A DNA stretch of 21,121 nucleotides from NCBI GenBank assembly GCA_040235375.1, contig JBECKQ010000168.1, positions 1 through 21,121 of the forward strand, written 5' to 3'. Of this stretch, positions 1 through 7,624 are shown piece by piece (the first letter of the stretch is position 1; each line of letters begins with the position of its first letter). The notes below the pieces were generated by a model that had not been told where the DNA came from, did no database searches, and saw only the letters and a program-made list of their open reading frames with translations. Source of the DNA: JBECKQ01 sp040235375. Its GTDB lineage: Bacteria > Planctomycetota > Phycisphaerae > UBA1845. The translations under genes were made by a program, and so were the position numbers.

Positions 1-1064
1 CCCAGCAGGTCCCGCCGGATCGTTCGCGCCTCCTTGCGGATGTCGTCCGCCCGAAGGTCTTTGCGCACCTGTTCGTGAATCCGCGTCGCGCCGAACGTGC
101 CGCCCAGGCCCGGCGTATCCGTCGTCAGGGTCTGGCCCAGCCACGCCTTGCTCAGTTCGCGGTTCAGAAACTCCGCCAGGTTCTCGTACGGCGGCGGGGC
201 CTTGCCCTGACCCGCCTCGATGAACTCCAGCTCGATCGCCCGGCTGAAAACGCCCACCGCATTGCTGCCGATCGATTCGAGCATCTCGACCATCTCCCGC
301 TTCTCTTCCGGAGTCGCCCCCGCGTCATACCGCGCCACGCGCACCGGCATTCCGAAGACCTCCGCGAAAGTCAGCCAGTCTTTCATGGCCATGTTCTTGC
401 CGAGATACGCCAGCGCCGTCGCCCGCAGCAGCCCGCCCCGCGCCGGATGCCCGCTCACGCTGTGCGGCGTGTGCACCATGAACTTGTTCGCCGGCAGTTC
501 GATGCCATCGACCGGCGCGTCTTCTGTCAGCACGCGCGGCCGATCCAACTCGTCAAACGCCAACCGCGCAAAGTCCACCGGCACGATGTCATCAAGTGTC
601 ACTGCTCCATCGCGTGCTTCCCAGACCAGCTCCGCCAGCGCCACGTTTCGCCCGATCGCCAGCGACAGATGCTGAAGCGCCTCGTCGAACGTCTCGATCT
701 GCGCCAGCACTTCCGCGCAGTACGCCACCGCCTCGTCGGCCAGCGACTTCTCCCGCGTCGGTCGGACCTCCGCCTCGCTGACGAGCCGCCACGGCAGACC
801 GGTCAGCGCCAGCCGCCGCTTGTTCGCCACCGCGTGCAGGTGCGCGTCTTTCTCCTCCATCTCCTCGAAAAGCTGCATCGCCCGCGCGAGCGACCCGCTG
901 TCTGCCTCCCGCAGGATCGCCGCCAGCCGCGATGGCGTGAGACCGCTCGACGGGTAGTCGCGCAGCGCGTCCTCCCGCCGCGGTTGCAGCATCCGCCCGG
1001 CCGCCGGACGACCCGCACCCAATCCCGCCCGCACGGCGTTTACGATCTGTCGCGCCCACTTCAT
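1..1064 (-). CDS. Mu gp29-like phage portal protein (DUF935), 3' end cut by window edge
   Basis: The reading frame is open from an ATG at 1064 to the left edge, giving about 354 residues. DUF935 proteins are usually near 500 residues, so the C-terminal part lies outside. The translation begins MKWARQIVNAVRAGLGAG. It contains stretches typical of Mu gp29-like portals: an early segment KDAHLHAVANKRRLALTGLPW, LVWEARDG, PANKFMVHTPH, GLLRATALAYLGKNMAMKDW, and FGMPVRVARYD. Later comes a segment with LGQTLTTDTPG and a gap to GATRIHEQVRKD. In Mu-like phages this protein forms the dodecameric portal ring through which DNA is packaged. A Shine-Dalgarno-like GGAAGGGA lies just upstream of the ATG. The gene starts 35 bases after the terminase stop on the same strand, matching the gp28-gp29 order of Mu, so the two are probably co-transcribed. 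The family call is firm; whether the phage is active cannot be judged here. Confidence 0.88.
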   Translation of the reverse strand, partial: MKWARQIVNAVRAGLGAGRPAAGRMLQPRREDALRDYPSSGLTPSRLAAILREADSGSLARAMQLFEEMEEKDAHLHAVANKRRLALTGLPWRLVSEAEVRPTREKSLADEAVAYCAEVLAQIETFDEALQHLSLAIGRNVALAELVWEARDGAVTLDDIVPVDFARLAFDELDRPRVLTEDAPVDGIELPANKFMVHTPHSVSGHPARGGLLRATALAYLGKNMAMKDWLTFAEVFGMPVRVARYDAGATPEEKREMVEMLESIGSNAVGVFSRAIELEFIEAGQGKAPPPYENLAEFLNRELSKAWLGQTLTTDTPGLGGTFGATRIHEQVRKDLRADDIRKEARTIRRDLL

Positions 1065-1099
1065 CGGATCTGTCCCTTCCGTTTTGCTGACATGACGTG

Positions 1100-2464
1100 T
1101 CACCAGATGCCTGGCCGCGCGTACCGCAACGGCCGCCCGCGTATTGCCTCCGCCGGCCCGCACGAATCGCCCGCTGCGTGCAGCGCCAACGCCGCCGCCC
1201 AGAACCGATCGCCGTGCCCGCCGGCCCCGCGCGAAGCGTCCAGCCGAACGTGCCCCGCCTCGCTCACCGTCCGCCGTACGGCGTGCCAGTCGTTGCGAAT
1301 GGCTGTGTCCACCGGTATGCGAATAGCCCGATCCTCGACCGCGATCCGCAGCCGCCCGGCAAGCTGCGATTTGAGTGCCGCGGTGAACACGACCGGCTCG
1401 ACGCGGTGCCGCCCGAAATCCTCGGCTGCCGACTCCGCCAACTGCATCCCTAGCCCGCCCGCGTCGATGCAGCAGCGCCGCAGGTTCCGCAATTCGAGAA
1501 TCCGCCGCAGCCGCGCGTACTGCTCGCGGAACGGCTCGCCGCGCATCTCGATGACACAGCGTGTCACCTGGGCATCGCCGCGCCGTGATACGACCCATAT
1601 CACGGTGAAATCGTGTCGCCGCCCGACGTCGACGCCCGTGAACAGCTCTTCGCCCGCCTTCGCCAGTTCGACAAGCGGCGTGTCTTTGTCCAGCGCCGCA
1701 TCCTCGCACGCCGCGATCTGCTCGTACGTCAGGTACGCCGTCGCCTCGTCCAGAAATTCGCACAGGAACTCCTGGCGAAAAAGCTCATCATCGCCGAGCC
1801 CGCGCCGAATCTCCTCCACATCCACGTTCAAGCCTTGCGCCACTGCGTCCGGAAGCGTGACCGTCGAATGCTCGAACGCCTCGTTGTCGCGCAGCTTCGC
1901 GAAGACGTTGTCCACGCCCATCGGCGTCGACGCCACGTCCAGCTCGCCGTTGTCGCGCAGCAGCGTCGGAAACATCGCCGCCCAGATCTGGCGGTCATCC
2001 GCGTGCATGGCGAACTCGTCGAGGAATACGTCGCCGGTGAATCCCCGTACCGTCTCCGGGTTCGCCGGCAGCCCGATGATCCGCACGCCGCCCGGCAGCT
2101 CGATCTCCAGCTGCTTGAACCGCGTCCCTGCGACGATCCCCGGCTCCAGCAGCTCCGCCGCGATCCGCATCGCCTGGCAGTGCTGTCGCGCCTTGATCAT
2201 CAGCTCCCGGCTCTGCCGCTCGCCCGCGGACAGAAAGAGTTGCGTCCGCCGTCGCGCCAGTCCGCGCACGATCCGCCGAAGCGATTTCGTGAAGCTCTTG
2301 CCCGTCTGCCGCGCCCAGCACGACCAGCGAAACCGCCGCTCGCTTTCCACGTCCGCACGCTGATATGGATAAAGCGGAACGATCGCCCGCGCCTCCGCCG
2401 GCAGCCGCCACCCGTCGTCGCGGTTACCGCCCACATCTGCTCGATTGTTTTCCGTCCCGTCCAT
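1100..2464 (-). CDS. Mu gp28-like phage terminase large subunit
   Basis: A 454-residue protein when started at the ATG at 2464. The ATPase half has a Walker A-like ARQTGKS (residues 51-57) and a Walker B VFLDE (146-150) whose Glu is the expected catalytic base. The nuclease half has acidic residues spaced as in terminase RNase-H folds: GVDVGRRHD (Asp 279), CIDAGGLG (Asp 334) and GGHGDRFWA (Asp 419). Large terminases pump phage DNA into the procapsid and cut it. The partner portal gene follows directly. A GTG at 2518 would add 18 residues and overlaps, as GTGA, the stop of a 47-codon open frame (2515-2658). That would suit translational coupling, but the added residues are basic and unremarkable, so I prefer the ATG. 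Neither start has a strong ribosome site. No small-terminase gene is recognisable upstream, which is unusual for a Mu-type late operon. Confidence 0.88.
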   Translation of the reverse strand: MDGTENNRADVGGNRDDGWRLPAEARAIVPLYPYQRADVESERRFRWSCWARQTGKSFTKSLRRIVRGLARRRTQLFLSAGERQSRELMIKARQHCQAMRIAAELLEPGIVAGTRFKQLEIELPGGVRIIGLPANPETVRGFTGDVFLDEFAMHADDRQIWAAMFPTLLRDNGELDVASTPMGVDNVFAKLRDNEAFEHSTVTLPDAVAQGLNVDVEEIRRGLGDDELFRQEFLCEFLDEATAYLTYEQIAACEDAALDKDTPLVELAKAGEELFTGVDVGRRHDFTVIWVVSRRGDAQVTRCVIEMRGEPFREQYARLRRILELRNLRRCCIDAGGLGMQLAESAAEDFGRHRVEPVVFTAALKSQLAGRLRIAVEDRAIRIPVDTAIRNDWHAVRRTVSEAGHVRLDASRGAGGHGDRFWAAALALHAAGDSCGPAEAIRGRPLRYARPGIW

Positions 2465-2571
2465 CGCTATCAAGCCGCCTCGCTCGCCGTCACCCCTACA
2501 ACGCGCCCCGCGTGTCACCCGTTCTCATAAGCGCCGCGCCTTGGGTGGCGCCATCTGACCCGAAGGGACCG

Positions 2572-2613
2572 GCCGTGTAGCCCCCTCCCTTGAAGGGAGC
2601 GGTTGGGGGGGTT
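2572..2613 (+). repeat. Dispersed palindromic repeat, copy 1
   Basis: Arms CCCCTCCCTT (2582-2591) and AAGGGAGCGG (2593-2602) surround a single G and pair with one mismatch, followed by a G-run ending in GGGTT. The unit is preceded by GCCGTGTAG. A second copy at 5679-5722 matches in sequence, orientation and flanks, with 18 identical bases at the core. Both lie outside genes. This looks like a REP-type dispersed element; the hairpin could also act on RNA ends. Confidence 0.7.
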
Positions 2614-2670
2614 CTCGAAAGCGAACAACGCCGCTGTGCGCCACTGTTCCTGAGCCATGCGAATCCCCCC

Positions 2671-2697
2671 GTCCACAACGTCCAACACGTCCACGCG
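2671..2697 (+). repeat. GTCCAC nine-base-period tract, copy 1
   Basis: Three nonamers in tandem, GTCCACAAC, GTCCAACAC and GTCCACGCG, in a non-coding region. Related GTCCAC-NNN-GTCCAC units occur in two other gaps of this window (5726-5749 and 7625-7648), always on the plus strand. Confidence 0.5.
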
Positions 2698-2833
2698 CGC
2701 CCACCGCCCGCCGCCCACCCGCTCTCTCGCCTTCCGCCGCCCGGCGGCCTTGCTTCAAGCCTTGCCAGCCGATAGAAACCCCACGACGATGTGTACGCTT
2801 CGCCAACCGTCATCCAAGCGCGGACGATTCGAC

Positions 2834-5221
2834 ATGCAAAAACCACAACGGCGCCTGCCGCGAATCGCGATCGCCGCCCTTATTGCGATCACCGCATGCA
2901 GCTCGATCGCAATGGCCGACGACCATGACCAGACCGGCCGGTGGATCATGGACTACGGCCGCGCCTACGGACTCTCCGTCACCGAGCCCACCGAGGCCGA
3001 CGCCCTCTACCTGCTGATATGGATGAAGGCCGCCACCGCCGTCTCCCCCGGTCTCTCTGACGCGTGGCTCTGGCAATACGACCTGCTCAGCCGTCTCGGA
3101 CGCGAGGACGAAGCGCTCGACGCGCTCCGCGCCTACTGCCGCACCGAACCGGGCGACCTCTCCGCGGCCCTTCAGCTCATCGAGCTCGAGCTTGACCAGC
3201 GCCAGACCGCCGAGAAACGCATCGAATTCTGCCGGCAGCAACTGGCCATCGGTTCGCTCGCGCCCGAGGTCGCCAGCGATCTGCACCGCCGCCTCGCCGA
3301 ACTGCTCGCCGCGCGCGGCAACGTCGAAGAAGCCACCGAGAACGCCCGCCAGGCAATCGACTTGTTCCCCGAGAATCTTCCCGCCCGCTACCTGCTGGCG
3401 AAGCTCGAGGATCGCCTCAGCGACTTCGCCGTGCACGTCGGCCTGCTCGTGCGGCAGATCGAAGCGGATCCGTTCGCAGTCGAACCCATCGCGGACCTGG
3501 CTGGCGTGCTCGACGCCGCCGCACGGCACAAGGCCTCGCTGCAGTGGTATCAGGCGGCCATCGATCAGTTCAGCCGCCTCTACCCGACCAGGCAGGTTCC
3601 GCCCGATCTGCTCCTCGCCTTGGCCGAAGCCTGCTACGGAAACGGTGAGGACGAGCAGGCTCTCGAGCTGTGCAAGCGCATCCTCGAAGCACAGCCCGAC
3701 CATCCCGACGCGACCATGCTGCTCATCCACGCCGCTCGTCGCCTAGGCCGTACGGATGTCGCCGATCAGTATGCCGACACCATGTACAAGCGCCTCCGCG
3801 ACGTCGAGAACGACGCCATCCGCAACCGCGACGCCGGCATGTGCATGGTCATCGCCTGGTTCCACATCGACATCCAACCCGACCCCCAGAGGGCTTTGCG
3901 TTTCGCCGAGCTCGCCGCCGAGTTCGCGCCCGAGGATCCGCTCACCCAACGCGTCCTCGGCTGGGCCCACCTCCTGATCGGGGAAACGGATGCCGCCATC
4001 CGCGTGCTGCGTCCGCTGGCCGATTCCGATCAGTGGTCCGCCCTCGGACTCGCTCGCGCCCTGTTGTCCAGGGGCGACAAGGAAGCGGCCGTCAAGGCCC
4101 TGCGCAGCGGCGAAAAGCTTGCGTACTCCGGCCGCCCCTACCTGCGCATCGTGGCCATGCTTCGCGATCAGGGTGAAGAGCCGGCACCCAAGCCCGACCG
4201 CCAGCCGATTCTCGACGCCCTTGCCAAGCTGGACAAACGTGTGCTCGAGTTCCCCCTCAAGCCGGCCGAGGCCATCGACTTCCAGGTGACCGTCGACCCG
4301 CTCGCACTGGCCTACGCCGCGCCGATCTGGGGCCATTTCGTGCTCGCCAACAAGGCGCCGTATCCCATCACGCTCGGCACCGACCAGATGATCGACGCCA
4401 ACGTCTCCGTCAGCCTGCGCAACGAAAAAACCGATGACGCCGGCCTGATCGACTATCTCACCGTCAGCCTCGATCGAAGGTTTGTTGTCGCTCCCGGCCA
4501 GAAGGTCGAGTTCCACCGCCGGCTCGACACCGCCGCCGCCCGGCTCCTCCTCGATCACGAGCCGCAGAATCGCCTGCCGCTGAAGTTCTCCTTCGTCCTG
4601 TCACCCATGTCCAACGAGGAGGGCGAGATCGAATCCTCCCTGCGCGGCGTCTTTCCAGTGTCAGACGATGTCACTCGGCTCGCTGTCGACGCCGGCAACG
4701 AAGGCCTGCTCACCCTGGCCACGCACGTCCGCTCCGGCAGCGAGCAGCAGCGCATGCAGGCGATCAAGACCGTCCTCGCCCTGATCCTCGAGCGGCAGGC
4801 ATCGTTCGAACAGAAGAGGTTCCAATACGCCGCTCGCGCCGTCGATCACCGCCAGCTCACCTCGCTTCTGATCGCGGCCCTGCGCGACACCGCCCCCGTC
4901 GTCCGCGCCCGCGTGATCTGGGCCCTCTCCATGCTCCCACTCGACGACGAGATCATCTCCGCCGTCTCCCCCTGTATCACCGCCGACGACTGGCTCGTCC
5001 GCCTCTGGGCCACTGAACTCTTCGCCCAGAAGCAGGGTCCCCTCTTCCAGCCCGTGCTCGACAACCTGTCGCACGATCCCAACCATCTCGTCGCCAGCCT
5101 CGCCCGTCTCTACCTCAGCCGGGCCGAGCAGATCGGGAAAAAACCGGCGCCTTCACCCACGCCACAGCCTCGAACCCAACCATCAACGGCCCCGGCCAGC
5201 CTGCCGCCGGAAACTCCATAA
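2834..5221 (+). CDS. Exported TPR and HEAT-repeat protein, possible lipoprotein
   Basis: I chose the ATG at 2834 because the 795-residue product then opens with a basic start (QKPQRRLPR) and a hydrophobic run IAIAALIAITAC. An upstream ATG at 2789 would bury this signal. The leader ends either at a lipobox-like ITAC (Cys 22) or at a signal peptidase site AMA-DD (28/29), so it is exported either way. Residues about 76-440 are helical TPR-type repeats, for example GREDEALDALRAYCRTEPGD, GNVEEATENARQAIDLFPEN and NGEDEQALELCKRILEAQPDH. Residues about 480-610 look like a beta-rich domain. Residues about 636-765 are HEAT-like, with RDTAPVVRARVIWALSMLP and DDWLVRLWATELFAQK. A Pro/Thr/Ser-rich tail (770-795) ends the protein. 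Such proteins are scaffolds; the partner is unknown. There is no strong ribosome-binding site. Confidence 0.8.
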   Translation: MQKPQRRLPRIAIAALIAITACSSIAMADDHDQTGRWIMDYGRAYGLSVTEPTEADALYLLIWMKAATAVSPGLSDAWLWQYDLLSRLGREDEALDALRAYCRTEPGDLSAALQLIELELDQRQTAEKRIEFCRQQLAIGSLAPEVASDLHRRLAELLAARGNVEEATENARQAIDLFPENLPARYLLAKLEDRLSDFAVHVGLLVRQIEADPFAVEPIADLAGVLDAAARHKASLQWYQAAIDQFSRLYPTRQVPPDLLLALAEACYGNGEDEQALELCKRILEAQPDHPDATMLLIHAARRLGRTDVADQYADTMYKRLRDVENDAIRNRDAGMCMVIAWFHIDIQPDPQRALRFAELAAEFAPEDPLTQRVLGWAHLLIGETDAAIRVLRPLADSDQWSALGLARALLSRGDKEAAVKALRSGEKLAYSGRPYLRIVAMLRDQGEEPAPKPDRQPILDALAKLDKRVLEFPLKPAEAIDFQVTVDPLALAYAAPIWGHFVLANKAPYPITLGTDQMIDANVSVSLRNEKTDDAGLIDYLTVSLDRRFVVAPGQKVEFHRRLDTAAARLLLDHEPQNRLPLKFSFVLSPMSNEEGEIESSLRGVFPVSDDVTRLAVDAGNEGLLTLATHVRSGSEQQRMQAIKTVLALILERQASFEQKRFQYAARAVDHRQLTSLLIAALRDTAPVVRARVIWALSMLPLDDEIISAVSPCITADDWLVRLWATELFAQKQGPLFQPVLDNLSHDPNHLVASLARLYLSRAEQIGKKPAPSPTPQPRTQPSTAPASLPPETP

Positions 5222-5246
5222 CCTTATTGCAGATAAGAAGTTATGG
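5216..5246 (+). terminator. Hairpin overlapping the TPR gene stop
   Basis: CCATAAC (5216-5222) pairs with GTTATGG (5240-5246), and inside it CTTAT (5223-5227) pairs with ATAAG (5233-5237), leaving a five-base loop TGCAG and a two-base AA bulge. The stem contains the TAA stop codon at 5219-5221. No T-tract follows, so it is not a classical intrinsic terminator; it may instead stabilise the mRNA end. Confidence 0.35.
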
Positions 5247-5358
5247 TTCTTCGTGCAGCCTTCTTCGGATTGACCCCTAACCCGTCTAATTTCAGCGTGT
5301 CAACTATTGCGGATGCGATAGAGTCACAATCACCGGAACGTACACGGGAGGCTGAATC

Positions 5359-5619
5359 ATGCTCCGCTGCAAGACCAAAAAACTCTTGACGCTCGCCGCC
5401 ATCACCCTCACCCCTCTGCTCATGGGCCATAGCTGCGCGGTTGACGACCTCTACGGCGCCTTCGGCTACCCCTTCAGTGACTACTACTACGAAGACATCT
5501 TCTTCGGCCCCGGCTACTACGACACCTACTACTACGACGAATACTATTACGGTGATTACTACTACGACGACTATTACTACGACAGCTACTACGACGCCGG
5601 CATCGACTGGTGGTGGTGA
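5359..5619 (+). CDS. Tiny exported tyrosine/aspartate-rich protein
   Basis: An 86-residue protein with a textbook ribosome site, GGGAGG seven bases before the ATG. The N-terminus (LRCKTKKLLTLAAITLTPLL) is a clear export signal. A cysteine at residue 26 in MGHSC could be a lipid site, but Gly at -3 does not fit the usual lipobox; cleavage after SCA is also possible. The mature part, about 61 residues, holds by my count 21 Tyr, 12 Asp and a C-terminal triple Trp. It is organised as repeated Tyr-Tyr-Tyr-Asp-x units (residues about 41-79). The coding DNA (5481-5598) is correspondingly a TAC/TAT/GAC low-complexity tract. No family is recognised. Possibilities include metal binding, dityrosine cross-linking or surface adhesion; all are guesses. 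The strong start site and signal peptide argue that it is a real gene. Confidence 0.75.
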   Translation: MLRCKTKKLLTLAAITLTPLLMGHSCAVDDLYGAFGYPFSDYYYEDIFFGPGYYDTYYYDEYYYGDYYYDDYYYDSYYDAGIDWWW

Positions 5620-5678
5620 ACCCGTTAACGATCCGCAGGCGCTGGCCGCGGCGGATGGTACGATCCGCCCGCAGGCGA

Positions 5679-5722
5679 GCCGTCTACGCCCCTCCCTTGA
5701 AGGGAGGGGCAGGGGGAGGGTT
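5679..5722 (+). repeat. Dispersed palindromic repeat, copy 2
   Basis: Perfect 10-base arms CCCCTCCCTT (5689-5698) and AAGGGAGGGG (5700-5709) surround one G and are followed by a G-rich tail ending GAGGGTT. It is preceded by GCCGTCTACG, which matches the flank of copy 1 at 2572 in most positions. It lies between the tyrosine-rich gene and recJ and could end transcription of the small gene, though no T-tract follows. Confidence 0.72.
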
Positions 5723-5725
5723 GCC

Positions 5726-5749
5726 GTCCACTGGGTCCACCGATTCCTG
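5726..5749 (+). repeat. GTCCAC nine-base-period tract, copy 2
   Basis: GTCCAC, three variable bases, then GTCCACCGAT-T-CCTG. It begins four bases after the palindromic repeat. It matches 20 of 24 positions with the tract at 7625-7648. Confidence 0.5.
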
Positions 5750-5863
5750 GCCAGCGCTCTCCTGAAAATCACATCCGCAAATCCGCCCGTCGATTTCCCC
5801 CTTTCGACGACCGCGATCTTCCCGTACAGTTGAGGCATCTTCTTTGCCGAGGGGAGCCGCACG

Positions 5864-7600
5864 TTGTCCAAGGAATGGATCATCCGACCATCGTGGGACG
5901 GCTGCACGGAAGCTGCCCGCCGCTGGAACGTCCCGCCCATTGTCGCCCAGCTTCTCTTCAATCGCCAGGTCGCCTCCGCCGAACAGGCCCGCGCGTTCCT
6001 CGTGCCGCAGTTATCCGCCCTCCACCCACCGGAAACGCTGCCCGGCACGCGCGACGCCGCCGAACGCATGTGCGACGCCATCCGCGCCGGACGCAAGATC
6101 GTCCTCTACGGCGACTACGACGTCGACGGCATCGCCGGACTCGCCATCCTCTGGCACGTCCTCCGCATCGCCGGCGCCGAACCCTCCTTCTATGTTCCCC
6201 ACCGCATCGAAGAGGGCTACGGCCTCAATGCCGACGCCGTTCGCACCCTCGCCGCCGACGGCGCTCAACTCATCGTTTCCATCGACTGCGGCGTCACTGC
6301 GGTGGAAGAAGCCCGCGTCGCCCGTGAACTCGGCGTCGAACTCATCATCACCGACCACCACGAACCCGCCGCGGAGATCCCCGCCGCCAGCGTCATCGTC
6401 CATCCCCGCATCGGCGGCGACTACCCGAACCCGCACGTGTGCGGCGCCGGCGTCGCCTTCAAGCTCGCCTGGGCCATCGCCCAGCGCATGACCGGTCAGG
6501 CCCGTGTCTCCGCGGATTACAAGCAGTTCCTCGTGGACGCCCTGCCGCTGGCCGCACTCGGCACCGTCGCCGACGTCGTCCCCCTCGTCGGCGAGAACCG
6601 TGTCATCACCTGCTGCGGCCTTGCCCGCATTCGCCAGTGTCCCTGGCCCGGCATCCGCGCCCTCATCGACGTCGCCAAGCTGACCGACGCCGCCATCGAC
6701 GGCGCCGCCGTCGGCTTCAAGCTCGCCCCGCGCCTCAACGCCGCCGGCCGCATGGGCAACGCCCGACTCGCCATCGAGTTGCTCACCCGCGCCGACGAAT
6801 CCCGTGCCCGCGAAATCGCCCTCTACCTCGACGACCACAACCGCGCCCGCCAGTCCACCGAGCGTCAACTGTCGCGCGAAGCCGTCAAGATGATCGAGGC
6901 CGCCCGCCTCGACGGCGACGCCAACCGCGCCATCGTTCTCGCCGCAGAAAAGTGGCACCCGGGTGTCATCGGCATCGTCGCCGCCCGCATGGTCGACAGG
7001 TTCCACAAGCCCACCGTTCTCATTTCGCTTGAGAACGGCTCCGGCCAGGGCTCCGCCCGCAGCGTCCCGCACTTCGAGCTCCACCGCGCCCTCGAAACGT
7101 GCAGTGAGCACCTCATCAGCTTCGGCGGGCACGCCATGGCCGCCGGCCTGCGGATCGAGGCCGCCAAAGTCCCCGCCTTTACCGAGGCCTTCGTCCGCCA
7201 TGCCAACAACGAGCTCAACGGCTCCGCCCTTGTCCCCAGGCTCCACCTCGACGGACAGGTTCCCCTGGACAGCCTCGACGAACGCACGGTCACTGGCATC
7301 CTCGGCCTCGGCCCCTTCGGCGCCGGCAACCCCCGGCCGCTCCTCGCTACCGATTGGCTCAACCTCGCCGAAGAGCCACGCTGCGTCGGCAAGAACGGCG
7401 ACCACGTCCAGCTCGTCCTCGCCGACGGCTCCACCAGCATGCGGGCCATCGCCTTCCGCGCCGCCGACCATCTGCCTTCCCTGAAAACTCACCGCCGTTG
7501 CCGCGTCGCCTTTGAGCCGATAATCAATGACTTCAACGGCCGTCGCCGCGTCGAGCTCCAGATCGTCGACTTCAAATTCCCCGCCGGCGCCCCAAGCTGA
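5864..7600 (+). CDS. recJ: Single-stranded-DNA-specific 5'-3' exonuclease RecJ
   Basis: A 578-residue RecJ of normal family length. The DHH domain carries GDYDVDGIAG (residues 83-92), SIDCGV (139-144) and the name-giving TDHHEP (163-168). Further family blocks are NAAGRMGNARLAIELL (292-307), WHPGVIGIVAARM (364-376, the start of the DHHA1 region), GGHAMAAG (421-428) and GPFGAGNPRP (483-492), leading into the C-terminal OB-like domain. RecJ degrades 5'-ended single strands with Mg2+ or Mn2+ in RecF-pathway recombination, mismatch repair and base-excision repair. The start is a TTG at 5864 behind a strong GAGGGGAG; no ATG nearby fits the conserved N-terminus (KEWIIRP). It stands alone, with non-coding gaps of about 240 bases before and 164 bases after. 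Confidence 0.97.
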   Translation: MSKEWIIRPSWDGCTEAARRWNVPPIVAQLLFNRQVASAEQARAFLVPQLSALHPPETLPGTRDAAERMCDAIRAGRKIVLYGDYDVDGIAGLAILWHVLRIAGAEPSFYVPHRIEEGYGLNADAVRTLAADGAQLIVSIDCGVTAVEEARVARELGVELIITDHHEPAAEIPAASVIVHPRIGGDYPNPHVCGAGVAFKLAWAIAQRMTGQARVSADYKQFLVDALPLAALGTVADVVPLVGENRVITCCGLARIRQCPWPGIRALIDVAKLTDAAIDGAAVGFKLAPRLNAAGRMGNARLAIELLTRADESRAREIALYLDDHNRARQSTERQLSREAVKMIEAARLDGDANRAIVLAAEKWHPGVIGIVAARMVDRFHKPTVLISLENGSGQGSARSVPHFELHRALETCSEHLISFGGHAMAAGLRIEAAKVPAFTEAFVRHANNELNGSALVPRLHLDGQVPLDSLDERTVTGILGLGPFGAGNPRPLLATDWLNLAEEPRCVGKNGDHVQLVLADGSTSMRAIAFRAADHLPSLKTHRRCRVAFEPIINDFNGRRRVELQIVDFKFPAGAPS

Positions 7601-7624
7601 GAGGCGCGCGCCGCCGCTTACGTC

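Larger units (their letters stand above)
2465..2833. other. Divergent non-coding region between phage module and TPR gene
   Basis: About 370 bases separate the divergent terminase and TPR genes. The stretch contains a near-palindromic C/G-rich dispersed repeat (2572-2613) and a nine-base-period GTCCAC tract (2671-2697), both annotated separately. Several overlapping short frames are open on the minus strand. The most gene-like starts at the ATG at 2658 behind GGGGGA and ends at 2515, overlapping the possible GTG start of the terminase. However, a large part of it is translated repeat sequence, so I do not call it a gene. No convincing promoter hexamers, tRNA, attachment core or transposon end was seen. 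Confidence 0.6.

Noticed and set aside
75..2363. A 762-codon plus-strand frame over the phage genes
   Set aside because: It lies antisense to the terminase and portal genes, both of which have clear motifs, and its Arg/Pro/Ser-rich translation has no domain.
2496..2846. Overlapping small minus-strand frames upstream of the terminase as a phage gene
   Set aside because: They are built largely from the palindromic repeat and the GTCCAC tract, and no frame shows a recognisable domain.
5224..6096. A 290-codon minus-strand frame with a long Val/Ile run resembling a membrane protein
   Set aside because: The Val/Ile run is simply the antisense of the Tyr/Asp codon repeats of the small exported gene, and the frame also reads through the palindromic repeat and the recJ start.
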